Assembly: GCA_965222015.1 (NCBI GenBank)
Contig: CBDCTL010000024.1
Span: 1,860,001-1,924,000 of the forward strand
Source: JANQPX01 sp965222015
GTDB lineage: Bacteria; Pseudomonadota; Alphaproteobacteria; Geminicoccales; Geminicoccaceae
DNA length: 64,000 bases
Reading direction: 5' to 3'
The notes under the pieces are model-generated. The model saw nothing but the letters and a program-made list of their open reading frames with translations, was not told the origin of the DNA and searched no databases. Shown piece by piece: positions 16,760-25,760 of this stretch (position 1 is its first letter; each line of letters begins with the position of its first letter). Position numbers and translations under genes: made by a program.

Positions 16760-17965
16760 ATGATCGTTCGCCTTCTCGCCCGCCTTCTCGTGATCTCGAC
16801 CGTCGCGACGTCACCGCTTCATGCCGATGAGCCCGCATCCTGGGAAGGCGTGCTCGCCGAGGCCGAGGGCCAGACCGTCTACTTCAATGCCTGGGGCGGC
16901 GACGAAACCATCAACGACTACATCGCCTGGGTGGGCGGGCAGGTCGAAGAGCGCTACGGCGTGACGCTGCAGCATGTCAAGCTCGCCGATACCGGGGAAG
17001 CCGTGGCGCGGGTGCTCGCCGAAAAGACGGCGGGGCGCACGGCCGGCGGCACCATCGATCTGATCTGGATCAACGGCGAAAATTTCGCCTCGATGAAGGA
17101 TCTGGATCTGCTGTTCGGGCCGTTCGTCGAGGACCTGCCGAATTTCGCCCATGTCGACGTCGAGGGGAAGCCGACGACGCTGGTCGACTTCACCGTGCCC
17201 ACCGACGGGCTGGAGGCGCCCTGGGGCATGGCGCAGTTCGTCTTTCTGCATGACAGCGAACGGGTGCCGGCGCCGCCGCGTTCGATCGACGCCCTGCTCG
17301 CCTGGGCCGAGGCCAATCCCGGGCGCTTCACGCATCCGGCCCCGCCGGACTTTATCGGCTCCACATTCCTGAAGCATCTGATGATCACCTATATCGAGGA
17401 TCCGGAGGTGCTACAGCGCCCTGCCGACGAGGCCACCTTCGCCGAGATCACCGAGGGCCTCTGGCAGGCGCTCGAGAAGGTCCGGCCCTCGCTCTGGCGT
17501 GGCGGCGAGACATACCCGGCCAACGGACCCGCTTTGCACCAGCTTCTGGACGATGGCGAGGTCGACTTCTCGATGGCCTTCAACCCGGCAGAAGCCTCGG
17601 CCGCGATCGGCGCCGGCAACCTGCCGGAAAGCGTGCGCACCTTCATTCCCGAGGCCGGCTCGATCGGCAACACCCACTTCGTCGCGATCCCGTTCAACGC
17701 CGCCAACAAGGCGGGGGCCAGGCTGGTCGCGAACTTCCTCATGTCGCCGAGGGCGCAGGCCAAAAAGCAGGACCCCGATGGCTGGGGCGACGGTACGGTG
17801 CTCGACGTCGCCGGCCTCGACGGCAGAGATCGCGAGCGCTTCGAGGTCCTGCCGCGTGGCATCGCGACCCTGTCGCCGGAGGAGCTGACACCGGTTCTGC
17901 CCGAACCACATCCGTCCTGGATGACTCTGATCGAGCGGGAGTGGCTGCGTCGTTTCAGCAGCTGA
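16760..17965 (+). CDS. ynjB: ABC transporter substrate-binding protein, YnjB family
   Basis: 401 residues from ATG 16760, chosen because AGGAAG lies 6 bp upstream and a signal peptide follows directly (MIVRLLARLLVIST...PLHA). The mature protein begins near VYFNAWGGDETINDYIAWV, the YnjB signature. IDLIWINGENFASMKD and APWGMAQFVFLHDSERVP are conserved ligand-lobe segments, and it ends HPSWMTLIEREW. It is the periplasmic receptor of the YnjBCD importer, whose substrate is not established in E. coli. The genes for permease and ATPase follow directly (16 bp, then overlap). Confidence 0.85.
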   Translation: MIVRLLARLLVISTVATSPLHADEPASWEGVLAEAEGQTVYFNAWGGDETINDYIAWVGGQVEERYGVTLQHVKLADTGEAVARVLAEKTAGRTAGGTIDLIWINGENFASMKDLDLLFGPFVEDLPNFAHVDVEGKPTTLVDFTVPTDGLEAPWGMAQFVFLHDSERVPAPPRSIDALLAWAEANPGRFTHPAPPDFIGSTFLKHLMITYIEDPEVLQRPADEATFAEITEGLWQALEKVRPSLWRGGETYPANGPALHQLLDDGEVDFSMAFNPAEASAAIGAGNLPESVRTFIPEAGSIGNTHFVAIPFNAANKAGARLVANFLMSPRAQAKKQDPDGWGDGTVLDVAGLDGRDRERFEVLPRGIATLSPEELTPVLPEPHPSWMTLIEREWLRRFSS

Positions 17966-17981
17966 CCGGCGGGGACGGCGG

Positions 17982-19697
17982 TTGAGGGCACCCGCGGCAC
18001 GGGCAGGCTGGCTCCGCTTCGTGCCGGCCGTCACCCTTTTAATGTTTCTCGGCCCGATCATTGCCGGGCTGATCGGTACGCTTTTACCGGCCTTCGGCTA
18101 TCTGCCGCCGCTAGGCGGTCACGATGTTTCGCTCGCACCCTGGCGGGATCTGTTGGCGACGCCGGGGCTCGGCAAGGCGGTCCTCCTTTCGCTGTCCACC
18201 GGGATCGGCGCCACGGCGATCGCCTTTTTCCTGACGGTGCTGGTTTTCGCGGGTGGCCATGGCACGGTCGCCTTCGTGCGCGCCAAGCGCATGATGACGC
18301 CGCTGCTCGCCGTTCCCCACCTCGCGATGGCGGTCGGCCTCGCCTTTCTGCTGGCGCCCTCCGGCTGGATCGCGCGGCTGGTCTCGCCATGGCCGTCCGG
18401 CTGGGAAACACCGCCGGACGTCGCGCTCGTCCAGGGACCCTACGGCATCGCGCTGACCCTCGGCCTGGTCGTCAAGGAGATGCCGTTTCTCGTGCTCATG
18501 ACCTTCGCCGCCCTCGGTCAGATCGACGCCGACCGACGCATGGCCATGGCGCGATCGCTCGGCTACGGGCCGGTCCAGGCCTGGCTCAAGGTGGCGCTGC
18601 CGCTGGTCTACCCGCAGATCCGCCTGCCGATCTACGCCGTGCTCGCCTTTTCGCTGTCAGTGGTGGACATGGCGATGGTGCTCGGCCCGACCACGCCGCC
18701 GACACTCGCCCCGCTGATCCTTCGTTGGTTCAACGATCCCGACCTGGCCCTTCGCTTCCAGGCCGCCGCCGGCGCGGTGCTGCAGCTCCTTTTGGTGATT
18801 GGTGCGATCGCAATTTGGCGAGTAGGCGAAATCGTCGCCGCCAAGCTGTGCGGCCCCTGGCTCACCGGCGGACGCCGTGGCGGATCGGGGCGCTGTCCGA
18901 GCGTCTTCGGCTGGGCCGCGCTCGGCCTCATCTTCGCCCTCGCCGGCGGCGCGCTCATGAGCCTGCTCGCCTGGTCGTTCGCCGGCCGCTGGCGCTTTCC
19001 TGCAGCCTTGCCGGAGCATTTCACGGTCGGCAACTGGATCGACCGTACGGGCGCGCTGGTCGACCCCGCCTGGACCACACTCGTCGTCGGCCTCGCCGCC
19101 ACGGTGATCGCGCTCGCCCTGACCGTCGGCTGTCTCGAACAGGAGAGCCGCATCGCGCGAAAACCCGGCTTCGGCGCGCTCACGCTCCTCTACATTCCCC
19201 TCCTGGTGCCGCAGATCGCCTTTCTGTTCGGTGTGCAAGTGCTGCTGGTCCGGGCCGGACTCGACGGCGGCTGGATCGGTCTGATCTGGGGCCATCTGCT
19301 TTTCGTCCTGCCCTACGTCTTCCTGGCACTCGCCGACGCCTATCGGGCGCTCGATCCACGCTACGCCCGCCTCGCACTGACCCTCGGCAGCTCGCCGCTG
19401 CTGGTGCTGTTCAAGGTCAAGCTCGCCATGCTGCTGCGCCCGGTGCTGATCGCCGCCGCGGTCGGCTTCGCGGTCAGCGTCGCCCAGTTCCTGCCGACCC
19501 AGTTCATCGGCGCCGGCCGCCTCGTAACCCTGACCACGGAAGCATTCAGCCTCTCGGCCGGCGGCAATCGGCGGATCGTCGGCCTGTTCGCCTTTGTCCT
19601 CGCCGTCCTGCCGCTGATCGGCTTCGCGCTCGCGACCGCGATTCCGGCTTTCCGCTTTCGCGGACGGCGCGGCATGGCCGTCGGCGCGGCGTCGTGA
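17982..19697 (+). CDS. ynjC: ABC transporter permease, YnjC family (duplicated permease)
   Basis: 571-residue inner-membrane protein with about twelve transmembrane helices. It is a fusion of two binding-protein-dependent permease halves. Half 1 has the EAA-like loop ARSLGYGPVQAWLKVALPL, and half 2 has LALTLGSSPLLVLFKVKLAML at the matching place; both contact the ATPase. I use the TTG at 17982, 16 bp after ynjB and preceded by GGGGACGG; no better start is near. It should form the translocation path for YnjB cargo. Its stop overlaps the GTG start of the ATPase gene. Confidence 0.88.
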   Translation: MRAPAARAGWLRFVPAVTLLMFLGPIIAGLIGTLLPAFGYLPPLGGHDVSLAPWRDLLATPGLGKAVLLSLSTGIGATAIAFFLTVLVFAGGHGTVAFVRAKRMMTPLLAVPHLAMAVGLAFLLAPSGWIARLVSPWPSGWETPPDVALVQGPYGIALTLGLVVKEMPFLVLMTFAALGQIDADRRMAMARSLGYGPVQAWLKVALPLVYPQIRLPIYAVLAFSLSVVDMAMVLGPTTPPTLAPLILRWFNDPDLALRFQAAAGAVLQLLLVIGAIAIWRVGEIVAAKLCGPWLTGGRRGGSGRCPSVFGWAALGLIFALAGGALMSLLAWSFAGRWRFPAALPEHFTVGNWIDRTGALVDPAWTTLVVGLAATVIALALTVGCLEQESRIARKPGFGALTLLYIPLLVPQIAFLFGVQVLLVRAGLDGGWIGLIWGHLLFVLPYVFLALADAYRALDPRYARLALTLGSSPLLVLFKVKLAMLLRPVLIAAAVGFAVSVAQFLPTQFIGAGRLVTLTTEAFSLSAGGNRRIVGLFAFVLAVLPLIGFALATAIPAFRFRGRRGMAVGAAS

Positions 19698-20338
19698 GCG
19701 GGCTCGTCCTCGACGGACTGTCGCTGCGCATCGGCGGAAAGACGCTGTTCGAGGGTTTCGACCTCGCCGTCCCGCCGGGCGAGATCGTCACCATCATGGG
19801 GGCGAGCGGCTGCGGCAAGTCGAGCCTCCTTTCCCTGATCTGCGGCACCCTCGAGCCCGCTTTCGCGTGGACGGGCACCGTGCGTCTGAACGGCCGTGAT
19901 CTGGATGGTCTGCCGCCGGAGCGCCGGAAGGTCGGTATCCTGTTTCAGGACGATCTCCTGTTTCCGCATCTCTCGGTCGGCGAAAACCTGCTCTTCGCCC
20001 TGCCGCCTGAAGTCCGTCCGAAGCTGGAAAGGCGCCGCCGGGTCGAGGCGGCGCTCGACGAGGCGGAGCTCGCCGGCTTCGCCGAGCGCGACCCCGCTAG
20101 TCTTTCTGGCGGCCAGCGCGCGCGCGTCGCACTGATGCGTACACTGCTCGCTGCGCCCCGCTGCCTCCTGCTCGACGAACCCTTCGGCAAGCTCGACATG
20201 ACGCTCCGTCACAAGGTGCGCCGTTTCGTGTTCGACCATGCGCGCGAGGCAGGCCTGCCGACGCTCCTGGTGACCCATGACGATGCCGACGCCGAGGCTG
20301 CTTGCGGCCCCGTCGTCACGGTCGCGAACGAAGGGTGA
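19694..20338 (+). CDS. ynjD: ABC transporter ATP-binding protein, YnjD family
   Basis: 214 residues from the GTG at 19694, which overlaps the stop of ynjC (GTGA). A single ABC ATPase domain: Walker A GASGCGKSS, Q-loop in VGILFQDDLLFPHLSVGEN, signature LSGGQRARVALMRTLL, Walker B CLLLDEPFGKLD and H-loop TLLVTHDDADA. It energises the YnjBC importer at the cytoplasmic face of the membrane. The same DNA is open upstream in this frame through ynjC, but only the region after 19694 shows protein-like sequence. Confidence 0.9.
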   Translation: MSGLVLDGLSLRIGGKTLFEGFDLAVPPGEIVTIMGASGCGKSSLLSLICGTLEPAFAWTGTVRLNGRDLDGLPPERRKVGILFQDDLLFPHLSVGENLLFALPPEVRPKLERRRRVEAALDEAELAGFAERDPASLSGGQRARVALMRTLLAAPRCLLLDEPFGKLDMTLRHKVRRFVFDHAREAGLPTLLVTHDDADAEAACGPVVTVANEG

Positions 20339-20696
20339 CCAAACGGCCCGGCCGCTGTGGCGAGGAGGCCACATTCGCCCGACGGAGCGACGAGATTTCC
20401 GAAATTTCGATGGTAAAGTCGCCGTTTCGACGCCGCCGTCTCTTGCGGTCCGAGTTGAGACGTTGCATCAAGTCGGGGTGAAAAAGATTCGGGCAATCAA
20501 AACCTTGACACGAACCGTCCGAAAAAAACCGAGCGCCTTGGAAGGATAGTACCGCGATCGTGTTAGTCGGTCGTGCGCGTCAATCAAGTCAGGCGAAAGG
20601 GTCGTTTGTGTCGCCGTTAACTACTTTATATCGTTGGGCTCGCCACGATCATCGGCGTTCCGGTCACACTGCTGGCGGCTACAGGGCGGGTGTCCG
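20339..20696. other. 358-bp intergenic region before the sugar transferase
   Basis: No gene is visible. A 6-bp hairpin just after ynjD (TGTGGC-gaggag-GCCACA) may help end the operon transcript. A perfect -35 hexamer TTGACA lies at 20505-20510 but lacks a matching -10. An AT-rich patch (tactttatatcg, about 20622-20633) is a plausible promoter site for the downstream gene. Confidence 0.4.
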
Positions 20697-22148
20697 ATGA
20701 TCAGACGTTCGGTCTTCGAAGGCATGGGCAACTATCGCCGCGACTGGCTGCTGCCGGGCGTGGTGGTGGGTCTGCTCCGCCTGTCGGACGCGATGGTGGT
20801 GATCATCGCCTCCCTGATCGCCTATATCACTCGTTTTCGCGACTTCGACGATCTCGGCATCTTCCAGGTCTATGGCTGCGTGATCGCAGTCATGCTGACG
20901 CTCAACGTCTTTCAGCTCGCCGGCCTCTATAATTTCAACAAGCTGACGGACCTGTACGGGCAGACCACACGCCTGCTGGGCTGCTGGGCTCTGGTGATGA
21001 TCGGACTCCTGGCGCTGGGCTTCCTCGCAAAGGTGTCGCTGGTCGCGAGTTCGCGTCTCTGGGTCGCACTCTGGTTCTTCTACGGTTTCGTAGGCCTGTT
21101 CGGCGTTCGCGTCCTGCTCCGCCATCAGATCCGGCGCTGGCAGCAGGCAGGACGCCTCGCCCGCAATGTGGCGATCGTCGGCACCGGCCCGCACGGCAAG
21201 CGTTTGATAGAGCATATGACCGCAAATCGCGGCCAGGCGGAGCGCATCGTCGGCGTCTACACCGACCTGAAGCGTGACGCCGACAGCGTGTCCTCGGTCG
21301 CCGGCTATCCCGTGCTCGGCGGAATCGACGATCTGGTCGAATCGGCGCGCCGCAGCACGGTCGATCAGGTCATCATCGCCCTTCCCTGCAGCGCCGAGCA
21401 GCGCATCCTCGACCTGATGAAGACGCTGCGATCGCTGCCGATCGACGTGCGCCTCTGCCCCGACATGATCGGGTTCCATCTGGCCGACCGCACGGTCTCG
21501 CATGTCGGCGGCGTGCCGATGCTGAACGTCTTCGAAAAGCCGCTCGCCGGATGGGGACTGATCGTCAAGGGCCTCGAGGACCGGATGCTGGCCGGCCTGA
21601 TCCTGGCATTGATCAGCCCGCTGCTGCTTGTGATCGCGGCGATGATCAAGTTCGACAGCCGCGGCCCGGTGCTGTTCAGGCAAAAGCGCTACGGCTTCAA
21701 CAACGAGGTGATCGAGGTCCTGAAGTTCCGGACCATGTATGTCGATCGCTGCAGCCCGGACAGCAATGTGCCGCAGGCGACCAGGGAAGACCCGCGGGTG
21801 ACGCGCGTGGGGCGCTTTCTCAGGCGCACGTCCCTCGACGAGCTGCCGCAGTTCATGAATGTCCTCACCGGCAACATGTCGATCGTCGGCCCGCGCCCCC
21901 ATGCCGTCGCCCACAACGAGCAATATGCCGGCGTGATCGACCAGTATCTCGCCCGACACCGGGTCAAGCCGGGCATCACCGGTTGGGCCCAGGTCAATGG
22001 CCTGCGCGGCGAGACCGAAACGCTGGAGAAGATGGAGCAGCGCGTGCGCTACGACCTCTACTACATCGACAACTGGTCGCTGCTGTTCGATCTGCGCATC
22101 ATCTTCCGGACGATCTTCGTCGGTTTCAGCGATCCCAACGCCTACTGA
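20697..22148 (+). CDS. Undecaprenyl-phosphate glucose phosphotransferase (WcaJ/PssY type)
   Basis: 483 residues from ATG 20697. Four N-terminal transmembrane helices (from VGLLRLSDAMVVIIASLIAYI) precede a soluble CoA-binding-like domain (VAIVGTGPHGKRLIEHM). A fifth hydrophobic segment follows (AGLILALISPLLLVIAAMI) and then the catalytic bacterial sugar transferase domain with DSRGPVLFRQKRYGFNNEV, VLKFRTMYVD, FLRRTSLDELPQFMNVL, MSIVGPRPHA and KPGITGWAQVNGLRG. It transfers hexose-1-phosphate from a UDP-sugar to undecaprenyl phosphate, the first step of exopolysaccharide or capsule synthesis. Only this initiating enzyme is present here; glycosyltransferases at 13-16.5 kb might use its product. 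Confidence 0.9.
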   Translation: MIRRSVFEGMGNYRRDWLLPGVVVGLLRLSDAMVVIIASLIAYITRFRDFDDLGIFQVYGCVIAVMLTLNVFQLAGLYNFNKLTDLYGQTTRLLGCWALVMIGLLALGFLAKVSLVASSRLWVALWFFYGFVGLFGVRVLLRHQIRRWQQAGRLARNVAIVGTGPHGKRLIEHMTANRGQAERIVGVYTDLKRDADSVSSVAGYPVLGGIDDLVESARRSTVDQVIIALPCSAEQRILDLMKTLRSLPIDVRLCPDMIGFHLADRTVSHVGGVPMLNVFEKPLAGWGLIVKGLEDRMLAGLILALISPLLLVIAAMIKFDSRGPVLFRQKRYGFNNEVIEVLKFRTMYVDRCSPDSNVPQATREDPRVTRVGRFLRRTSLDELPQFMNVLTGNMSIVGPRPHAVAHNEQYAGVIDQYLARHRVKPGITGWAQVNGLRGETETLEKMEQRVRYDLYYIDNWSLLFDLRIIFRTIFVGFSDPNAY

Positions 22149-22190
22149 GCAGCCCGACGGCCGCGAGGAACAGAAATCTCCCACGGGTGG

Positions 22191-22221
22191 AAAAGGGCGT
22201 CGTCTGAGCGACGCCCTTTTT
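22191..22221. terminator. Strong bidirectional intrinsic terminator
   Basis: AAAAGGGCGTCG-tctgag-CGACGCCCTTTT is a perfect 12-bp stem followed by T on the plus strand and preceded by A residues, so it can act on both strands. It separates the convergent sugar-transferase and TRIC-family genes. Confidence 0.92.
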
Positions 22222-22250
22222 CGTTTCCCTTCGGTCGCGGGAGGCGAGGG

Positions 22251-22871
22251 TCAGAAAAGCCTGGGCGCGTGAGGCGCCTGCCATCCGCGCCAGGCGCTGA
22301 GCACGCGGATCACGAAGGTCACCAGGATCGCGGTCACCATAACGATCGTCTCGGGCAGATCGAACGTGGTGCCGAGGATGAACAGGCCGGCGCCGACCAC
22401 GGCGGCGAGCGCATAGACCTCACCGCACAGCACCCGCGGGACCTCGGCCACCAGGAGATCGCGCAGCACGCCGCCTCCGATCGCGCTGATCAAACCGAGG
22501 AGGATGGCGGCTAGAGGATCCATCCCGAACATCAGCGCCTTTCGGCATCCCGTGATCGTGAACAGGCCGAGCCCGAGGGCGTCGAGCAGGAGTACCGGAC
22601 GGTTCAGGCGTTCGATGATCTTGTGTCCGAAGAATGCAGCGAAGCCCGCCGCCAGGGCCGCCGTCAGATAGTACGAGCCGTCGAAGGCGGCGGGCGGTAC
22701 GGCGTCGAGCACGATATCGCGCAACAGGCCGCCCGCTAGTCCGGCCGCCACCGACAGGACCAGCACGCCGAAAAGATCGAGATCGCGGCGGACGGCGAGC
22801 ATGGCACCGCTGAGCGCGAACACGAAGGTGCCGAGCAGATCGAGCGCCATGCCCATGGTCAGGGGCGCCAT
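22251..22871 (-). CDS. Trimeric intracellular cation channel (UPF0126/TRIC) family membrane protein
   Basis: 206 residues with about seven transmembrane helices arranged as two repeats. FALSGAMLAVRRDLDLFGVLV with GLAGGLLRDIV, and GLGLFTITGCRKAL with SAIGGGVLRDLL, are the paired family signatures (the glycines break helices in the pore). Prokaryotic TRIC proteins conduct monovalent cations, mainly K+ and Na+; older annotation is YadS/YicG-like. Length is typical (200-210). It is monocistronic and shares the bidirectional terminator with the convergent sugar-transferase gene. Confidence 0.88.
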   Translation of the reverse strand: MAPLTMGMALDLLGTFVFALSGAMLAVRRDLDLFGVLVLSVAAGLAGGLLRDIVLDAVPPAAFDGSYYLTAALAAGFAAFFGHKIIERLNRPVLLLDALGLGLFTITGCRKALMFGMDPLAAILLGLISAIGGGVLRDLLVAEVPRVLCGEVYALAAVVGAGLFILGTTFDLPETIVMVTAILVTFVIRVLSAWRGWQAPHAPRLF

Positions 22872-23060
22872 GCGTCACTCCGTTCGATAGCGGCGTGGCC
22901 GGTTCGGCACGGCGGCCCCTCGTTCCGTTCGGGCCGGGCGTCCGCGATCGGCCGCAGCGCGGTCGTTGGTCGATGCTCGGCCTCTCTTACGCGATGATCG
23001 CGGCGAAGCCCAGACGGCCGGTCGCAGGGGCTCGAACCAGCTGTGTCAGCCGCGGTCGGC

Positions 23061-24881
23061 TCACGCCACCCTCGGCTCCGGCGCTTTCGCAGGCGCCGGC
23101 AGTTCGTCCTCGGTCAGGACTTCCTGCTCCAGCAGTCTCTTGGCAAGCCCCTCCATCTCGTCGCGGCGGCCGCGAAGGATGTCGAGAGCCTTGGCGTAGA
23201 CCCGGTCGATACGCTCGCGCACGGCGATGTCGATTTCCCGCGCGGTCTCCGGGCTGAAGCGGCGGCCGCCGCCTTCCGATGGCTGGCCGAGAAAAGTGCC
23301 GCGCTCGGTCTCGTAGGCGGCCTGGCCGAGCTTGTCGTCCATGCCGTAGCGGGTGACCATGGAGCGGGCGATGTCCGTGACCTTCTGCAGGTCGTCGGAG
23401 GCGCCGGTCGAGATTTCTCCGAAGACAAGCTCCTCCGCGGCACGGCCACCCAGCAAGACCGCCATCTTGTTTTCAAGTTCCTGAATGGTCATCAGGAAGC
23501 GGTCCTCGATCGGCCGCTGCAGGGTGTAGCCGAGCGCACCGATGCCGCGCGGAATGATCGAGACCTTGTGCACGGGATCGACGCCGGGCAGAGAGAGCGC
23601 GACCAGCGCGTGGCCGAGCTCGTGATAGGCGACCGTGCGCCGCTCCTTCGGATTGAGCAGGCGGTTGCGTTTCTCGAGGCCGGCGACGATTCGCTCGAAA
23701 GCGCGGCTGAAGTCGTTCATGGTCACCTTTTCGCCCTTGCGCCTGGTCGCGAGCAGTGCCGCCTCGTTCACGAGATTGGCGAGGTCGGCGCCGGTGAAGC
23801 CGGGCGTCAGCGCGGCGACGTCCTCAAGGTCGACCGCCGGGTCGAGTTTGATCTTCCTGACATGCACTTCGAGGATCTTGATGCGGCCGTGCTTGTCCGG
23901 CCGGTCGACCAGGATCTGGCGATCGAAACGGCCGGGGCGAAGCAGCGCCGGGTCCAGGATCTCCGGCCGGTTGGTGGCGGCGAGCAGGATGATGCCGGCA
24001 CTCGGATCGAAGCCGTCCAGCTCGACCAGGAGCTGGTTCAGCGTCTGCTCCTTCTCGTCATGGCCGCCGGCCATGGGGCCGGCCCCGCGCGCGCGGCCCA
24101 TGGCGTCGAGCTCGTCGATGAAGATGATGCAGGGTGCTAGCTTCTGCGCCTGCTCGAACAAATCACGCACCCTCGCCGCCCCGACGCCGACGAACATCTC
24201 GACGAATTCCGAGCCGCTGATCGAGAGGAAGGTGACGCCCGCCTCGCCGGCGACCGCGCGGGCGAGCAGCGTCTTGCCGGTGCCCGGCGGGCCGACCAGT
24301 AGGATGCCGCGCGGCAGCCGGGCGCCGAGCACGGAATAGCCCTCCGGGTCCTTCAGGAAGTCGATCACCTCCTGAATCTCGACCTTGGCCTCCTCGACGC
24401 CTGCGACGTCGGCCATGGTGGTCTTGGTGTCCTTCTCGACGTAGATCTTGGCCTTGCTCTTGCCGACCGACATCAGCCCGCCGCCGAGCCCGCCCATGGA
24501 CATGCGGCGCATCAGGAACATCCAGATGCCGACGAAGATCAGGGCGGGGAGCACCCAGGACAGCAGCGTGGAAAACCAGGTGCTGTCGGTGCCGGCGCTG
24601 TATTGGACATCATATTGCTGGAGCTCGTCGGCGAAATCCGGCTCCAGGCGCGAGGTCACGAACTGGCTCGGCTCGCCCTCGCCGGCGTCCCTGATGCGGC
24701 CGTGGATCTTGCTTTCGGTGACCACCAGATCGTCAACCCGGCCGTCCTTCAAATATTGCTGAAACTGGCTGTAAGTCAGCGGCTCGGTCTGCTGCGCCTG
24801 CTGGATCACCCCTTGCAGAACCAGCCAGCCCAGGACTGCGGCGATCAGGTACCAGACATTGAACGAAGTTTTCTTGTCCAT
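23061..24881 (-). CDS. ftsH: FtsH-type ATP-dependent zinc metalloprotease
   Basis: 606 residues. TM1 at 9-27, a periplasmic loop, TM2 at 105-124, then an AAA+ domain with Walker A GPPGTGKT (197-204), Walker B CIIFIDELDAMG (251-262) and the second region of homology RPGRFDRQI. The protease domain has the zinc motif HELGH (420-424) and a later Asp in TGASDDLQKVT as third ligand. It degrades misfolded membrane proteins and selected soluble regulators. The sequence and lack of folP/tilS neighbours suggest it may be a second FtsH rather than the housekeeping copy, but the window cannot prove that. A 42-bp element repeated elsewhere lies about 120 bp upstream. Confidence 0.92.
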   Translation of the reverse strand: MDKKTSFNVWYLIAAVLGWLVLQGVIQQAQQTEPLTYSQFQQYLKDGRVDDLVVTESKIHGRIRDAGEGEPSQFVTSRLEPDFADELQQYDVQYSAGTDSTWFSTLLSWVLPALIFVGIWMFLMRRMSMGGLGGGLMSVGKSKAKIYVEKDTKTTMADVAGVEEAKVEIQEVIDFLKDPEGYSVLGARLPRGILLVGPPGTGKTLLARAVAGEAGVTFLSISGSEFVEMFVGVGAARVRDLFEQAQKLAPCIIFIDELDAMGRARGAGPMAGGHDEKEQTLNQLLVELDGFDPSAGIILLAATNRPEILDPALLRPGRFDRQILVDRPDKHGRIKILEVHVRKIKLDPAVDLEDVAALTPGFTGADLANLVNEAALLATRRKGEKVTMNDFSRAFERIVAGLEKRNRLLNPKERRTVAYHELGHALVALSLPGVDPVHKVSIIPRGIGALGYTLQRPIEDRFLMTIQELENKMAVLLGGRAAEELVFGEISTGASDDLQKVTDIARSMVTRYGMDDKLGQAAYETERGTFLGQPSEGGGRRFSPETAREIDIAVRERIDRVYAKALDILRGRRDEMEGLAKRLLEQEVLTEDELPAPAKAPEPRVA

Positions 24882-25002
24882 AAGAGACGCCTCCCAGCTC
24901 CGAACAGAGTCCGGCGAAGCGGGGCGTTCGTCAAGCCGAGCGGGAGCAGCGAGGGCAGGCGCACGGGCTCCGCCTGCGGGATGGGCCCTTACTCAAACCG
25001 GC

Positions 25003-25044
25003 GGCCAAACACAGTGGAAAGCGAGGGCTCTTGATGCACCGTCA
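25003..25044. repeat. Degenerate 42-bp repeat, copy A (upstream of ftsH)
   Basis: Aligns without gaps to 29145-29186 at 33 of 42 positions. Conserved blocks are GGCCAAACA, AGTG, AAAGC and TGATGCA, followed by CGTCA. Read on the minus strand, both copies lie upstream of a minus-strand gene (here ftsH, 121 bp away). Function unknown. Confidence 0.7.
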
Positions 25045-25134
25045 ACGGCGATGGGAGGCCGCTCGATCATCATATTTTGCCCACCGTGGACGCAGCGCCA
25101 GGGCGGTTCGAGACGCCGTGCTCGGAAAAGGTTC

Positions 25135-25548
25135 TCAGGCGCCGCGAAGTGCGGCGATGGCGCAAAGCCGCGCTTCCGTCTCACCTAGAACCCAGCCCCC
25201 GACCTGTACGACCCGGCTGTGGCAAAAATCCCGAGTGGTTTCGGTGCGGATGCGGGCGCGAAGCTCGCCGGACGGCATCTCGCGAAGGCCCGCCTTCGAG
25301 ACCTCGATGTGATCGAGCAACCCGCGCACGGCGCCGTCCAGGCATGGCGGACAGGCCCTTTCGGCGGCAGGACGCTCCTTCCAATAGACGCCGCCGATCG
25401 CCGCGAGGCTGCCCTTGAGCGGATAGGCGCGCAGCAGCCGGTCGGCGAGCGCCACCTCGTCGGCACCGAAGCGGAGCGTGGCGGCCAACGCGCCGTCGCC
25501 GCCGAGCGCGACGCCGGCGAGGGCGCCGAGAACATCCCGTCTTCTCAC
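25135..25548 (-). CDS. Small exported hypothetical protein with twin-arginine-like signal
   Basis: 137 residues from GTG 25548, chosen because GGGAGAAG precedes it and the product then begins VRRRDVLGALAGVALGG, a twin-arginine-like or lipoprotein-free Tat signal peptide. The mature part (about 110 residues) has CPPCLDGAV and a late DFCHSRVVQVGGWVLGETEAR; the Cys and His residues could bind a metal or cofactor. I do not recognise the family. DFCHSR followed by GGWVLGETEAR is reminiscent of small periplasmic proteins found beside dehydrogenases, but no dehydrogenase is adjacent here. Third codon positions are GC-rich, supporting a real gene. Confidence 0.65.
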   Translation of the reverse strand: MRRRDVLGALAGVALGGDGALAATLRFGADEVALADRLLRAYPLKGSLAAIGGVYWKERPAAERACPPCLDGAVRGLLDHIEVSKAGLREMPSGELRARIRTETTRDFCHSRVVQVGGWVLGETEARLCAIAALRGA

Positions 25549-25760
25549 GTCGCTTCTCCCGTCACCCGCTCTTGCAGCCACCCGCACGAACACCGTCGCC
25601 CATTCGTCCCGAAAAACTTGCGAGCGGCCGTTCCTGCAGCCGCCTTTCTAGCAGCGAAGGGCTAACGAAACGTTAAGACAGCGGCGAAATCCCGCCCTTG
25701 CGCCCGGCGCGCCGGGCGCAGATGATGGCTTCAGCGTCGAGCGCCGGTTCGGAGGAGGAG

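Noticed and set aside
22981..23060. A ggttcgagcccc sequence on the minus strand resembling a tRNA T-arm
   Set aside because: The flanking bases do not pair into a T-stem and no anticodon arm or acceptor stem is found.
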